Shown here: piece after piece, positions 43,211 to 52,037 of the stretch
Numbering within the stretch: the stretch's first letter is position 1
How the letters are laid out: every line of letters starts with the position of its first letter
Source of the DNA: CBDFGK01 sp965247075
GTDB taxonomy: Bacteria > Pseudomonadota > Gammaproteobacteria > Pseudomonadales > Halieaceae
DNA length: 64,000 nucleotides
Assembly: GCA_965247075.1 (NCBI GenBank)
Contig: CBDFGK010000002.1
Coordinates: forward strand, 1,240,001-1,304,000
Direction of reading: 5' to 3'
Notes under the pieces: generated by a model
What the model was told of the DNA's origin: nothing
Seen by the model: the letters and a program-made list of their open reading frames with translations, nothing else
The model's database searches: none
Position numbers and translations under genes: made by a program

Positions 43211-44165
43211 CCAGAGCGCCACCGCAGCTACTGCCCTGCCCGGCCGTACAACCGTAGCAGTGCTCACCGGTGAGAATGGCCGCAGTTTGTATGGCATCGT
43301 CCCGCAACAGGTCACTGATATGTACGCGGCCATCGCTGGCCAGAATCGGCATCTGGAGCATCTGGTTGAAATCACAGTCGTAGACAAAGCCCTGCCAGTC
43401 GATGCTGACCAGGCTGCGGCACATTACCGTTGGCAGGTTGTCGGCACTGTAGTTATCGCGCAACAAGGCCATGTAAGACTGATACTCGCCGGTGGACAAC
43501 AGGATCGCACCAAAACGGCTAATCGGCATATTGGTGATGGTAAACAACTGATTGAAGACGATGCCGTAGCGACTACCCAGTTCGCGCTTGTAATCTGCCT
43601 CCAGCGCCTGCTGCGGCGGTGGTAACACCGGGCCAACCGGATTGTAAACCAGATGCAACTGCAAATCCGGCTGGGTTCCATAACCGAGCGCGTTGAGTTC
43701 CCTAATGGCCCGAATACTGTCGTCGTACACACCTTTACCCCGTTGCTGTTCCACATTTGCCTCCAGATAGCAGGGCAATGAGGCGGTGATGGTAACGGAC
43801 TGATCCGCCAGGAAGCGCGCCAGCCCTGCCTGGCCGGGTTCAAACAAAATGGTCAGGTTACAGCGATCGATAACCTCTATACCGCGCTCCCGGGCCGCAC
43901 AAACCAGCCGCCTGAAGTGGCGGTTGAGCTCGGGTGCGCCGCCGGTAAGGTCCAGGCTCTGCGGGCGCAGGTGATCTAACAGGTCAATCAACTGACCGAT
44001 AGTGTCGGCGTCCATCGATTCGGTACGCTGCGGCCCGGCATTGACGTGACAGTGCACGCAACTCAGGTTACACGCATAGCCCAGATTAACCTGCAGGGTA
44101 GAAATTGCCTCTCTGCGGATGACAGGGAAATCAGTTTTCAGCAATAACGGGCGAGTATCCAGCAT
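43203..44165 (-). CDS. arsS: Radical SAM protein ArsS
   Basis: 320 residues. 'LGYACNLSCVHCHVNAGP' carries the radical-SAM CxxxCxxC. The C-terminal extension has 'CRSLVSIDWQGFVYDCDFNQ' and 'HCYGCTAGQGSSCGG', the extra cysteines of the ArsS family. ArsS transfers the SAM 5'-deoxyadenosyl moiety to dimethylarsenite, making the precursor of oxo-arsenosugars. No arsM (arsenite methyltransferase) is in the window. A TATTAT box lies just upstream of the ATG on the minus strand. Confidence 0.9.
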   Translation of the reverse strand: MLDTRPLLLKTDFPVIRREAISTLQVNLGYACNLSCVHCHVNAGPQRTESMDADTIGQLIDLLDHLRPQSLDLTGGAPELNRHFRRLVCAARERGIEVIDRCNLTILFEPGQAGLARFLADQSVTITASLPCYLEANVEQQRGKGVYDDSIRAIRELNALGYGTQPDLQLHLVYNPVGPVLPPPQQALEADYKRELGSRYGIVFNQLFTITNMPISRFGAILLSTGEYQSYMALLRDNYSADNLPTVMCRSLVSIDWQGFVYDCDFNQMLQMPILASDGRVHISDLLRDDAIQTAAILTGEHCYGCTAGQGSSCGGALDG

Positions 44166-44217
44166 TGGCCTATAATACCGCGCTGTATGAATATAATAAC
44201 CCCGCTATCGAACCTGT

Positions 44218-45060
44218 TCAGTTTGTTAGCAATACATCCAACCAGCGCTCTATATCGGCAAACACCTCTGGATGCTCGGGCTCATTGAAAATTTCATGGT
44301 ATAGATGCGGGTAAATTTTCAGGGTCTTGTCACTGGAGCTGATGTGCTCATTTAGAAAACGCGAGCCCTCTACCGACGCCATCGGGTCAGCTTCACCGTG
44401 CAGTATCAGCATCGGCAACTGAATTTCAGCAGCCCTGGCCTGCACCGCGTGCATGGTGGTAAATAGTTCTGCTACCAGGCGGGCGGACAATTTTCCGCCG
44501 TAGTTGAGCGGATCATTAACATATTTCTCAACCTCGGCCGGAGCACGGCTGACGCCACTGGCATCCAACTGCAGCACACCCATGTCAGGCGCCACCAGTG
44601 AGAAAAACCTGATTAACAAAATTTGCCACAACGGCGGTTGCAGGTCGGTCTTGATTGCCGGTCCCGACAGTATGCAAGCTGCGAAGGCATGCTGGTTTTG
44701 CAGCAGAAGCCCGGTACTGATCAAGCCCCCCAGGCTGTGACCCAACAGCACCACTGGCAATCCGGATAAGTCGCGTTCCACCTGTTGCCTGAAAATCTCC
44801 AGGGTGTCGGTGTAGTCAGTAAACCCCTTTATACAACAACGCTCACCGTCGCTATGACCGTGACCGTAATGATCCAGCGCAGCGACGGCATAGCCGGCCC
44901 CCACGAAGTGCCGGGCAAAACGTTGATAGCGACCACTGTGTTCAGCCGCACCGTGCGCAATCAGTATGACGGCGCGCGCAGCCCTGTCCGGTTTCCAGTA
45001 TTGATAGAATATGGAAGCATCCCTGGCCCCGGTGAAGTGTCCCTGTGTGTGTTGCATCAA
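44218..45060 (-). CDS. Alpha/beta hydrolase, monoacylglycerol lipase-like
   Basis: 280 residues. 'LIAHGAAEHSGRYQRFARHF' and 'ALDHYGHGHSDGE' are typical of monoacylglycerol lipase/lysophospholipase; the nucleophile elbow is 'GHSLGG', the acid lies in 'LHGEADPMAS' and the histidine in 'LYHEIFNEP'. It starts inside the gpsA 3' end (ATGA overlap), linking it to glycerolipid metabolism. Cytoplasmic. Confidence 0.87.
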   Translation of the reverse strand: MMQHTQGHFTGARDASIFYQYWKPDRAARAVILIAHGAAEHSGRYQRFARHFVGAGYAVAALDHYGHGHSDGERCCIKGFTDYTDTLEIFRQQVERDLSGLPVVLLGHSLGGLISTGLLLQNQHAFAACILSGPAIKTDLQPPLWQILLIRFFSLVAPDMGVLQLDASGVSRAPAEVEKYVNDPLNYGGKLSARLVAELFTTMHAVQARAAEIQLPMLILHGEADPMASVEGSRFLNEHISSSDKTLKIYPHLYHEIFNEPEHPEVFADIERWLDVLLTN

Positions 45061-46058
45061 CCCGGCTCCGATTCAGCGCCCGCGGTCACCCGCAGCAGTC
45101 CACGAAATGCCTGACGGGCGGTGCCACCTTCGGTCAGCACGCGATAAACATCTTGAGCTATGGGCATTTCTATCCGGTACTGCTCCGCCAGCGCCATCAC
45201 CGCCGGTGCACTCTTTACGCCTTCGGCCACCATGACCATCTGCTTGATTATCTCCTCAATAGGCCTGCCCTTGCCCAACTCCACACCCACATGCCGGTTG
45301 CGACTCCAGGCGCTGGTGCAGGTGGCAATCATGTCTCCCATACCGGCGAGACCGGCAAACGTTTCGGCGCGCCCTCCCATCGCCACACCCAATCTGGTCA
45401 CCTCCGCCAGACCGCGTGTAATCAGGGCCGAGCGGGTATTATCACCGGCCCCCTGACCATCGCCCATACCCACGGCAATGGCGATAATATTCTTCAGTAC
45501 GCCCCCCAATTCACAGCCCACTACATCATCGTTGGTGTAAACCCGGAACAGGCCGCTGCGAAATACCGCCTGCATCTGACGAACTATCGTTTCGTCATCC
45601 ATGGCGATAACAGCAGCCGCTGCCTGCCCTGCCATGATCTCCCGCGCCAGATTGGGACCGGTCAGCACGCCCACCGGATGTCCCGGCAACACCTCCTGAA
45701 CAAGTTGTGTCATCCGCATACCGGTACCCGGTTCCAGACCCTTGGTCAGACTGATAACCGGCACCCGGGTCCGCAGCCATGGTTTGACCTGTTCCAACAC
45801 ACCGCGAAAACCCTGTGAGGGAATACCCATCACCAACACATCTATATCTGCAACGGTCTCTTCAATCGTCCCTGCCGCCTTGAGACCGGCCGGCAAGGAC
45901 GCACCCGGCAAATACTTTTCGTTGCTGTGTTTTTCATTAATTTCAGCTACGGTTTCTGCATCCCGCGCCCAAATCGTGATGTGTGTATTGCGTGCAACCA
46001 GGGCAGCCACCGTGGTACCCCAGGAACCACCGCCCAGCAAACCTACCCGTAAGCCCAT
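45057..46058 (-). CDS. gpsA: Glycerol-3-phosphate dehydrogenase [NAD(P)+]
   Basis: 333 residues. 'GLLGGGSWGTTVAALVARN' is the Rossmann loop; 'GVLTGPNLAREIMAGQAAAA' and 'LKNIIAIAVGMGDGQGAGDN' hold the catalytic lysine area. It makes sn-glycerol-3-phosphate from dihydroxyacetone phosphate for phospholipid synthesis. It starts five bases after the plsB-like gene ends, so supply of G3P and its first acylation are in one operon. Confidence 0.93.
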   Translation of the reverse strand: MGLRVGLLGGGSWGTTVAALVARNTHITIWARDAETVAEINEKHSNEKYLPGASLPAGLKAAGTIEETVADIDVLVMGIPSQGFRGVLEQVKPWLRTRVPVISLTKGLEPGTGMRMTQLVQEVLPGHPVGVLTGPNLAREIMAGQAAAAVIAMDDETIVRQMQAVFRSGLFRVYTNDDVVGCELGGVLKNIIAIAVGMGDGQGAGDNTRSALITRGLAEVTRLGVAMGGRAETFAGLAGMGDMIATCTSAWSRNRHVGVELGKGRPIEEIIKQMVMVAEGVKSAPAVMALAEQYRIEMPIAQDVYRVLTEGGTARQAFRGLLRVTAGAESEPG

Positions 46059-46063
46059 ATACC

Positions 46064-48361
46064 TTACCTCTTTTTAGTGGTTTTTATGATGTCTATGCGA
46101 TGGGCGAGTTCGCGCAAATCATGGCTGAGCTGTTTGCGCTTTTGGCCCGTTCCACTGTCGCCGCCCCTGGTCAAAGCCATATTTTCCATGAGTTTGAAGC
46201 CGTTCTGGAATAGCAGTTTGCCTATCGACGCCTCACTGCTGATACGTCGCTGCAAATAGGCCTGGCGCCCATAGGCCAGACTTTGTGAAATACACTCCTT
46301 CTCTTGCAGTTCCGCAGCGTCGGGCTGGCGCGCCAGCACGTCTGCCACCACCCGGTAGGCTTCGGTAAATGACAACAGGGTGGCGTGAGCCACCAGCGGC
46401 CGGAACTGGGTCAGCAAATGCTGCGCTGCATTGTCTGCCCCCGCCAGCTTTTGCTCCCAGTCTGGCAGGTAACGCGCCAGTTCCGCCCTTATGTGGCCCC
46501 GGAATTCTTCTGTGGGTGCGTAGAAAAATTCAAACTTGAAAAGATCTCGCAATCGCTCTGCCTCGTCCCAGAACGCCACCAGGCAATTATCTGTCATCTC
46601 CGCTACATGCAGCAGCGCCAATTCGGCAATGGCTTTATCAACAAAGTGATGAATGGTGGTGTTTCGGTAGTAGTTGGCTATGGCGTGTTGTTCCGCCGCA
46701 ACGGTATAGACAATTTCCGGGCCACCGTCGTAACGGGCAATCAGCCCATTGCCCACCAACAATTGCGTCAGGTTTTCCATATTCTCCCGGTTTTCCGGTG
46801 CAAAATCTGAGGTAAGACGTATGTTCCGCGCTCGTGCCCAGACGACCAACTCGTCAATCTGCGCCAGCAATTCCTGCCGGGTCATTGCCCGCGGTGCCGA
46901 CCCCAGCAAAATCATGGTGGCCAGCGACACCAGGGTAATCGGGGTCACGCGATTGGTTTCCACCCCAACCTGGAAGGCAATTTTTTGCAAAGCCGGCCTG
47001 TCGTCGGGCGCAGGGGACTCCTCCAGCACTACCGGCTCACCAAAATCAACATAAACCCGTCCCATGGGCTGACGCAGACCACTCAGGTAACCCAGAAACC
47101 AGCGCAGTGTCTCCGGCGCCTTTGCCGCACCGGTTTGTTCGGTGGTCATATCGGCAACATCGCCAATCAGGTCGTAGCTGATGGAGACAGGAAAAATATG
47201 CAGGTTCCGCGCACCCGTGGTATGGGCGGCTTCGGTGACGTACTTCAAGAGTCCATATTTGGGTGGCATCAATTTGCCTACCCGCGAGCGCGTTCCCTCA
47301 AACGACCAGGAAAACGGAAAGCGCTTTTCCAGCAAATAGCCGATGTACAGGCGCAAAATCATCTTGTAAAGAGCATTGTCCTGAAAGCTGCGGCGAATAA
47401 AAATGGCGCCGGCGCGGCGCGCGAGAAAGCCCAGGCCGGCAAAGGCCATGTTCACCCCCCCCAGGGTATGGGTGACGGGAAAGTCATTCTCGAAAAAAAT
47501 GTACTGCGTGGCAAAGCCATCGATGTACGTCTTGTGGCTCCATAACAGCGCCGCGGGATGTTCCCGTGTCAACTGTCTCACCCGCGCCAGGCCATCCTCA
47601 TCCAGCACCACGTTATTGTGATAACCCAGCGAGAGAATTTTTCGATTGAGCACTGCCATCACATCCAGCCAGAACGTCCTGGGTGTGGCCACCAACTCCT
47701 TCATGATCTTTGCCGCATCAGCGCGCAACTCCGGTACCGGACGATCCAATTCGGCACTCAACTGCTGAAGCTCGGTTTTGAAACGCACGCTTGCACTCAG
47801 GTTTTTAGCGACACGGCGCGGCACTTTATAGCGACTGCCCTGTAGCCGGCGTTCGGCAATGTCCAGCGCCAGCCCGGCCTGGCCTGCCACAAACTCACCC
47901 AATTGTGCGCTACTGGCAATTTCGCCGCGGCGACTGATATAGCGTTGCCGCAGTTCTGCCAGGATAGCCGGCTGGGCAGCGATGCACTGGGCCCGCTGAG
48001 GGGTTTTCTTGAGAATCCGCCGCGCTCGACCCAGACCGGGACGACGCGGGTTTCCCCACACCAGATCGCGCCAGCGCGGCGCGGAGTCCTTGGCATCGAT
48101 GGAACTCAACCAGACCACACGCAGCGGAACAATCAGGGTATCTGTAGAGACATCCAGACAGCGCGTCAGGTTCAGCGTAGGGATATTTTCCGGTGAGTGG
48201 GCAATAGGCACCACCACTTGAGAGCTGCTTGCGACGTATTCGCCAGTCGCAGACTGGGCCGCCAACCAGTCGCGCAATAGCGATTCCTCTACCCGATGTG
48301 CAGCATCGAGAATAAACAGCACTTTGTCAGGTGCGTGTGTCAACCAGGGCGCTGCATTCAT
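46064..48361 (-). CDS. plsB: Glycerol-3-phosphate 1-O-acyltransferase (PlsB family)
   Basis: 765 residues. The acyltransferase core has HX4D in 'WSHKTYIDGFATQYIFF' (about 275), the second block 'GAIFIRRSFQDN' (about 318) and 'SFEGTRSRVGK' (about 353). N- and C-terminal helical regions match PlsB. It acylates position 1 of G3P at the inner membrane. Coupled by ATGA to the HAD-PlsC gene upstream and followed by gpsA. The N-terminus is shorter and less conserved than in E. coli PlsB. Confidence 0.85.
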   Translation of the reverse strand: MNAAPWLTHAPDKVLFILDAAHRVEESLLRDWLAAQSATGEYVASSSQVVVPIAHSPENIPTLNLTRCLDVSTDTLIVPLRVVWLSSIDAKDSAPRWRDLVWGNPRRPGLGRARRILKKTPQRAQCIAAQPAILAELRQRYISRRGEIASSAQLGEFVAGQAGLALDIAERRLQGSRYKVPRRVAKNLSASVRFKTELQQLSAELDRPVPELRADAAKIMKELVATPRTFWLDVMAVLNRKILSLGYHNNVVLDEDGLARVRQLTREHPAALLWSHKTYIDGFATQYIFFENDFPVTHTLGGVNMAFAGLGFLARRAGAIFIRRSFQDNALYKMILRLYIGYLLEKRFPFSWSFEGTRSRVGKLMPPKYGLLKYVTEAAHTTGARNLHIFPVSISYDLIGDVADMTTEQTGAAKAPETLRWFLGYLSGLRQPMGRVYVDFGEPVVLEESPAPDDRPALQKIAFQVGVETNRVTPITLVSLATMILLGSAPRAMTRQELLAQIDELVVWARARNIRLTSDFAPENRENMENLTQLLVGNGLIARYDGGPEIVYTVAAEQHAIANYYRNTTIHHFVDKAIAELALLHVAEMTDNCLVAFWDEAERLRDLFKFEFFYAPTEEFRGHIRAELARYLPDWEQKLAGADNAAQHLLTQFRPLVAHATLLSFTEAYRVVADVLARQPDAAELQEKECISQSLAYGRQAYLQRRISSEASIGKLLFQNGFKLMENMALTRGGDSGTGQKRKQLSHDLRELAHRIDIIKTTKKR

Positions 48362-49830
48362 TTAGCTGATCCTTTGGGCTTGGGCTTGGCCGGGGTTGCA
48401 GACTGACCCAGTGTATCGAGAAACATCTGTCGCACCTCGGCGACATGCTCTTTAATGGTGGCGACCGTCCAATCACCGGTGTCCACCGCCGGCAGCACCT
48501 CAACTTCTACCGTGGCAGCGCGGAATATAAAATCACCCTTGGGCGCCACGTCGAGTGCGTTGTGAATAACGACCGGAACCATGGGCACACCCGCTTGCAT
48601 GGCCAGGTGAAACGCACCTTTCTTAAAGGGGGCCAGCCTGGGAGACACGGTGCGCGTGCCCTCGGGAGCCAGTATTACGTTCTTGCCCTCTATCCGCATG
48701 GCGTCAACCAGCGGCTGCATCGCCTCAATAGCGCTGCCGGCATTGTTCCGATCAATCAGCACTGTGCCGCCAAACTCCAACACCTGACCAAGCAGTGGCA
48801 TTTTCTTGATTTCTTGCTTGCCGACACCGGCAATATCGCGCCTGAGCAGGCTGGTCATAATAACCACGTCGGCCTTGCTCTGGTGATTGAAGACAAATAC
48901 CGCGGGGCGATGTGCCCACAAATTTTCTTCCCCGACAATATCAAGCTTGAGCCCAATTAGCGCGCTGGCGGTGTCAGCGAACAGAGATGTAGAAAAGTTT
49001 TGCGCGCTGCGGCGTGAACCGGTTAGCGCCCAAATCGGCAAGCCGGCCGCAAACGAGGTAACCAGGCTGCCGGTAGCGGCAATGGACCGGGTCCAGTCCA
49101 TAATGCCGGGACGACCACGACTGGCAAAACGTCTAATGGGCCAGCCATGCTGTTCGGCGGCAGCGGCCAGCTTGCGATTGGGGTTGAGTGGCCGCGGTTT
49201 ACCAACCCGCTCCAGTAACTCAATATCGTCATAGCTGTCGGAGTAGAAAAAACTCTGGTCAAGATCAAAGCCGTGCTCACTGGCAAGCCCCTCGGCGGCG
49301 CTCACTTTGCCCGGCCCAAAGCAGGTAGGCCGTTCAATGCCACCGGTAAACTGGCCGTCCTTTACTTGCAGGTGGGTACACATCACATGCTCTATACCCA
49401 GATCCCGCGCGGCGGGCTCTACCTGGTAAGGGGTGGCGGAAGAGATTATTGCAACGGTATGACCCTTGGCGAGATGTGCTGCGATCAGCGCCCTGGATTC
49501 AGGGTAGATTAACCTGGCGATGTGCTTTATGTACAACTCTTCCCCAAATTCAATGTATCTTTGCTCACTGATACCGCGCATAAACTGTGCAGTGGCTACC
49601 ATCATGGCGGAGAAGCCCATGTTGCCCATGCCAAAACCGGCCATGGCGCCGGCCAACTCCATAAAATTGCGCGCCGACAGGTCACCGCGCTTTACCTGCT
49701 CACGGATAAAAGCGACCGCGGAATAGCCGTATATGACAGTGCCATCAAAATCGAACAAGGCTCCAATGCCCGGACCATCCGGTGCAGCTTCTACTTCCGC
49801 AACTACTTTTCGATGTAACGCCATATCCAA
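48358..49830 (-). CDS. HAD-IB phosphatase fused to PlsC-type acyltransferase
   Basis: 490 residues. N-terminal HAD domain (about 15-230): 'ALFDFDGTVIYGYSA', 'AIISSATPYQVEP' and 'FFYSDSYDDIELLE'. C-terminal PlsC domain (about 280-470): 'FVFNHQSKADVVIM' (HX4D) and 'ILAPEGTRTVSPRLAPFKKG'. It probably acylates lysophosphatidate; the HAD part may dephosphorylate phosphatidate or lysophosphatidate. First gene of the operon HAD-PlsC, plsB, gpsA, lipase; its promoter region is shared with the divergent RHH gene. Confidence 0.87.
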   Translation of the reverse strand: MDMALHRKVVAEVEAAPDGPGIGALFDFDGTVIYGYSAVAFIREQVKRGDLSARNFMELAGAMAGFGMGNMGFSAMMVATAQFMRGISEQRYIEFGEELYIKHIARLIYPESRALIAAHLAKGHTVAIISSATPYQVEPAARDLGIEHVMCTHLQVKDGQFTGGIERPTCFGPGKVSAAEGLASEHGFDLDQSFFYSDSYDDIELLERVGKPRPLNPNRKLAAAAEQHGWPIRRFASRGRPGIMDWTRSIAATGSLVTSFAAGLPIWALTGSRRSAQNFSTSLFADTASALIGLKLDIVGEENLWAHRPAVFVFNHQSKADVVIMTSLLRRDIAGVGKQEIKKMPLLGQVLEFGGTVLIDRNNAGSAIEAMQPLVDAMRIEGKNVILAPEGTRTVSPRLAPFKKGAFHLAMQAGVPMVPVVIHNALDVAPKGDFIFRAATVEVEVLPAVDTGDWTVATIKEHVAEVRQMFLDTLGQSATPAKPKPKGSAK

Positions 49831-49848
49831 TCTCTCAATAGAAACAAA

Positions 49849-49889
49849 TGTATTACATTATTTGACATTTGTATTACATTAGTAATACA
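49849..49889. promoter_or_regulatory. Operator: repeated and palindromic TGTATTAC sites
   Basis: TGTATTACATTA occurs twice (49849-49860 and 49870-49881). The second copy is part of a perfect inverted repeat TGTATTAC-ATTA-GTAATACA (49870-49889). It lies between the divergent HAD-PlsC gene and the RHH gene at 49914. Such paired sites suit a ribbon-helix-helix dimer, so autoregulation plus control of the lipid operon is likely. I infer the link; it is not shown. Confidence 0.6.
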
Positions 49890-49913
49890 GTCCCCGTCAC
49901 CACGTTTCAAGAG

Positions 49914-50342
49914 ATGGAGAATTTCGTGCCAAAAACCAACCAGGGCAGTGGACGCAAGCACCGACAGGCCAAAGACAAGGTACTACAGGCTCGCATCCCC
50001 GAACAACTCGATGAAGAAATACGCGGCCGTGCCGAGCAGTTGGGCCTGTCGGTTTCAACCGTGGTACGCAATGTACTGTTTAACACCTTTAATCTGGTAG
50101 AAGGTGTGGTGGCAGACAGCGCCCAACTGGCCCGTGTGTTTAAGGAAGCAGACACGGCGGGCACCATAGGTTGGCAGGAAGCGGTGTTAAACCTGAATGG
50201 CATCTGCGATACCTGTAACACCATTCTGAAAACAGGGCAACGCGCCGCCGTTGGCGTGCCCGCCCAGGCCCGCCCGGTCATGCTGTGCCTGGATTGTCTC
50301 GCCGCGCTGGCTGATGACAAGCCCGAGGAGACCAGCACATGA
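49914..50342 (+). CDS. Ribbon-helix-helix regulator with C-terminal zinc-ribbon-like cysteines
   Basis: 142 residues from ATG 49914. 'VLQARIPEQLDEEIRGRAEQ' and 'LGLSVSTVVRNVLFNTF' form an RHH DNA-binding motif (about 30-65). 'GICDTCNTIL' and 'MLCLDCLAAL' give two CxxC pairs, as in a zinc ribbon (about 100-130). The upstream operator fits an autorepressor. ATGA coupling to a lipase-like gene suggests a lipid-related regulon. Not a named family to me. Confidence 0.65.
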   Translation: MENFVPKTNQGSGRKHRQAKDKVLQARIPEQLDEEIRGRAEQLGLSVSTVVRNVLFNTFNLVEGVVADSAQLARVFKEADTAGTIGWQEAVLNLNGICDTCNTILKTGQRAAVGVPAQARPVMLCLDCLAALADDKPEETST

Positions 50343-51496
50343 AAACTTCAAACCGGGTTTTGCAAGGCACCTGCGGGCTGGTATTCGACGCCATAGCGGG
50401 CATCACCAACGCCGTTGAAGGCATGCACAAAACCATTGCCGGCACTGCCGCTGCGGCTGTGTACTCGACGATCAGAGGGGTAAACAGCGTGGTGCGTGAA
50501 GGCATCGACCTGTCCTTGAGCGTATTGCCTGCTACAGACAGCAAGCCATTGCAGTCCAGCGCCGAGATTCGCACCACCGCTGCGCTCAACGGGGTGTTTG
50601 GTGATCACCTGGAGGCTAGCGGCAATCCGCTCGCCACAGCCATGACGCTGATGACGCCCCATCACACGCTTAGCCTGGATAGCGACTCGCTGGCCCTGGC
50701 CTTACCCCAGGCCAGCCCTCACCTGGTAGTACTGGTGCACGGACTGAGCCTGTCGGAATTGGCCTGGAACCGCAACGGCGCAACGTCAATTGGCAGCCGG
50801 CTAGAGCAGCAACTGGGCTGTACCTCGCTGTATTTGCGCTACAACAGCGGACGCCATATTTCCACCAACGGCCAGGAGTTTGCGCAACAACTGGAAGGTC
50901 TGTGCCAGGCCTGGCCAGTGCCCGTGCAATCGTTGTCGTTAATCGGCCACAGCATGGGTGGCCTGGTCATTCGCAGTGCCTGTTGTTATGCACAGCGAGA
51001 TCAAGCTAGCTGGTTGCAGCAGCTACAGCGGGTGGCCTGCCTGGGCTCTCCGCATCACGGCTCACCGCTGGAAAAGGCCGGTCACGCGCTGGATGTTTTT
51101 ATGCAAAAAATTCCCTATACAGCACCGCTGGCATTTGCCCGGCATCGCAGTGCCGGTATCAAGGATTTGCGTCACGGCGATATTCTCGATGAAGATTGGC
51201 AGGGCCACGACCTGGACCAACCCCGCCCCACTCCCCACAGGATTGTGCCCCTGTTGCCCGATGTCGACTACTACTTCGCCGCCGCCAACCTCAGCAAGCA
51301 CCGGCAGGAACCGCTGGGACGCTTGCTGGGCGACCTGTTGGTTCGCAGGGACAGTGCCATGGGCTGCCACGATGACGAGCTTCGCAAGCTGAACATTAAA
51401 GCGGAAAACTGCCGGGTTTTTCACGACAAAAACCATTTTGACCTGCTGGATGACGAGCAGGTACAACAGCAAATTGTCGACTGGTTTAGCGCCTAG
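50339..51496 (+). CDS. Alpha/beta hydrolase, triacylglycerol-lipase/PGAP1-like
   Basis: 385 residues. N-terminal 90 residues are helical and amphipathic ('GLVFDAIAGITNAVEGMHKT'), perhaps membrane-associating. The hydrolase core has 'VVLVHGLSLSELAWNR', nucleophile elbow 'IGHSMGGLVIRSA', 'CLGSPHHGSPLEKAGH' and the histidine 'FHDKNHFDLLDD'. It is likely a lipase or esterase acting on membrane lipids or storage lipid. ATGA overlap with the RHH gene. Confidence 0.78.
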   Translation: MKTSNRVLQGTCGLVFDAIAGITNAVEGMHKTIAGTAAAAVYSTIRGVNSVVREGIDLSLSVLPATDSKPLQSSAEIRTTAALNGVFGDHLEASGNPLATAMTLMTPHHTLSLDSDSLALALPQASPHLVVLVHGLSLSELAWNRNGATSIGSRLEQQLGCTSLYLRYNSGRHISTNGQEFAQQLEGLCQAWPVPVQSLSLIGHSMGGLVIRSACCYAQRDQASWLQQLQRVACLGSPHHGSPLEKAGHALDVFMQKIPYTAPLAFARHRSAGIKDLRHGDILDEDWQGHDLDQPRPTPHRIVPLLPDVDYYFAAANLSKHRQEPLGRLLGDLLVRRDSAMGCHDDELRKLNIKAENCRVFHDKNHFDLLDDEQVQQQIVDWFSA

Positions 51497-51526
51497 TGTA
51501 CGACGTATGGCGGGTGGCGGGCGTGC

Positions 51527-51592
51527 ATGCTTAGACTCACCGAAATAAAACTGCCGCTGGACCACAGCGATGCAGACTTGCCAGCGGCGTGA
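51527..51592 (+). pseudogene. Start of an FAD-dependent oxidoreductase gene, truncated after 21 codons
   Basis: ATG at 51527 gives MLRLTEIKLPLDHSDADLPA and a stop at 51592. 'MLR.TEIKLPLDH....L..AI' is the well-conserved start of a family of large NAD(P)/FAD-dependent dehydrogenases. The remainder of about 500 residues is missing. It lies downstream of the lipase and 100 bases before a solo insertion-sequence end, so an IS-mediated deletion probably removed it. Confidence 0.5.
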
Positions 51593-51693
51593 AGACCCGG
51601 TACAGCCCAGACGCCTGCTACGCCTGGTAGTAACGGCGGTGGTCTGTGGCTATATTCTCGGTGTGGCCGCCATTGAGACAAACCTGGGGGAGA

Positions 51694-51718
51694 CGGACAG
51701 TTCTATTTGTTGCTAACA
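51694..51718 (+). mobile_element. Solo ISNCY-type right end
   Basis: CGGACAGTTCTATTTGTTGCTAACA matches the right terminus of the complete ISNCY element (53701-53725) with one mismatch in 25. It has the same orientation as that copy. No transposase sequence is attached. It marks a former insertion or deletion endpoint beside the truncated oxidoreductase gene. Confidence 0.8.
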
Positions 51719-51782
51719 GTGAAATATGACCGATCGGCGCCGGCAGCCGATGATGGTTGAACCCATGACGGCCCGGTACCCA

Positions 51783-52037
51783 CTAATAGTGATAACGACA
51801 TTGGACTATTACGATGGCTTTATCGCATACCATGTAAACCAGCCGGTGCTCCCGGTCTATTCGTCTGGACCAATAGCCGGCCCATTGATGCTGTAAAGGC
51901 TCAGGACTTCCCACGCCTCGGAAAGGTTGGCGCTGCACATCTTTAATCAGGGTGTTGATCCGCTGTACCACTTTTTTGTCGGTCTTTTGCCAAAACAGGT
52001 AGTCGTCCCAGCCATGTTCAGACCAGGACAAAATCAC
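51783..52037 (-). CDS. yoeB: YoeB-type ribosome-dependent mRNA interferase toxin
   Basis: 84 residues. 'SWSEHGWDDYLFWQKTDKK' and 'GVGSPEPLQHQWAGYWSRRI' then 'EHRLVYMVCDKAIVIVQCRYHY' match YoeB throughout, including the catalytic histidine/tyrosine end. It cleaves mRNA in the ribosomal A site. It overlaps yefM by four bases. Appears intact. Confidence 0.93.
   Translation of the reverse strand: MILSWSEHGWDDYLFWQKTDKKVVQRINTLIKDVQRQPFRGVGSPEPLQHQWAGYWSRRIDREHRLVYMVCDKAIVIVQCRYHY

Noticed and set aside
51570..51719. 49-codon frame with a possible membrane helix
   Set aside because: It overlaps the truncated oxidoreductase start and runs into a solo IS end, so its last residues are IS-encoded; not supported as a gene.
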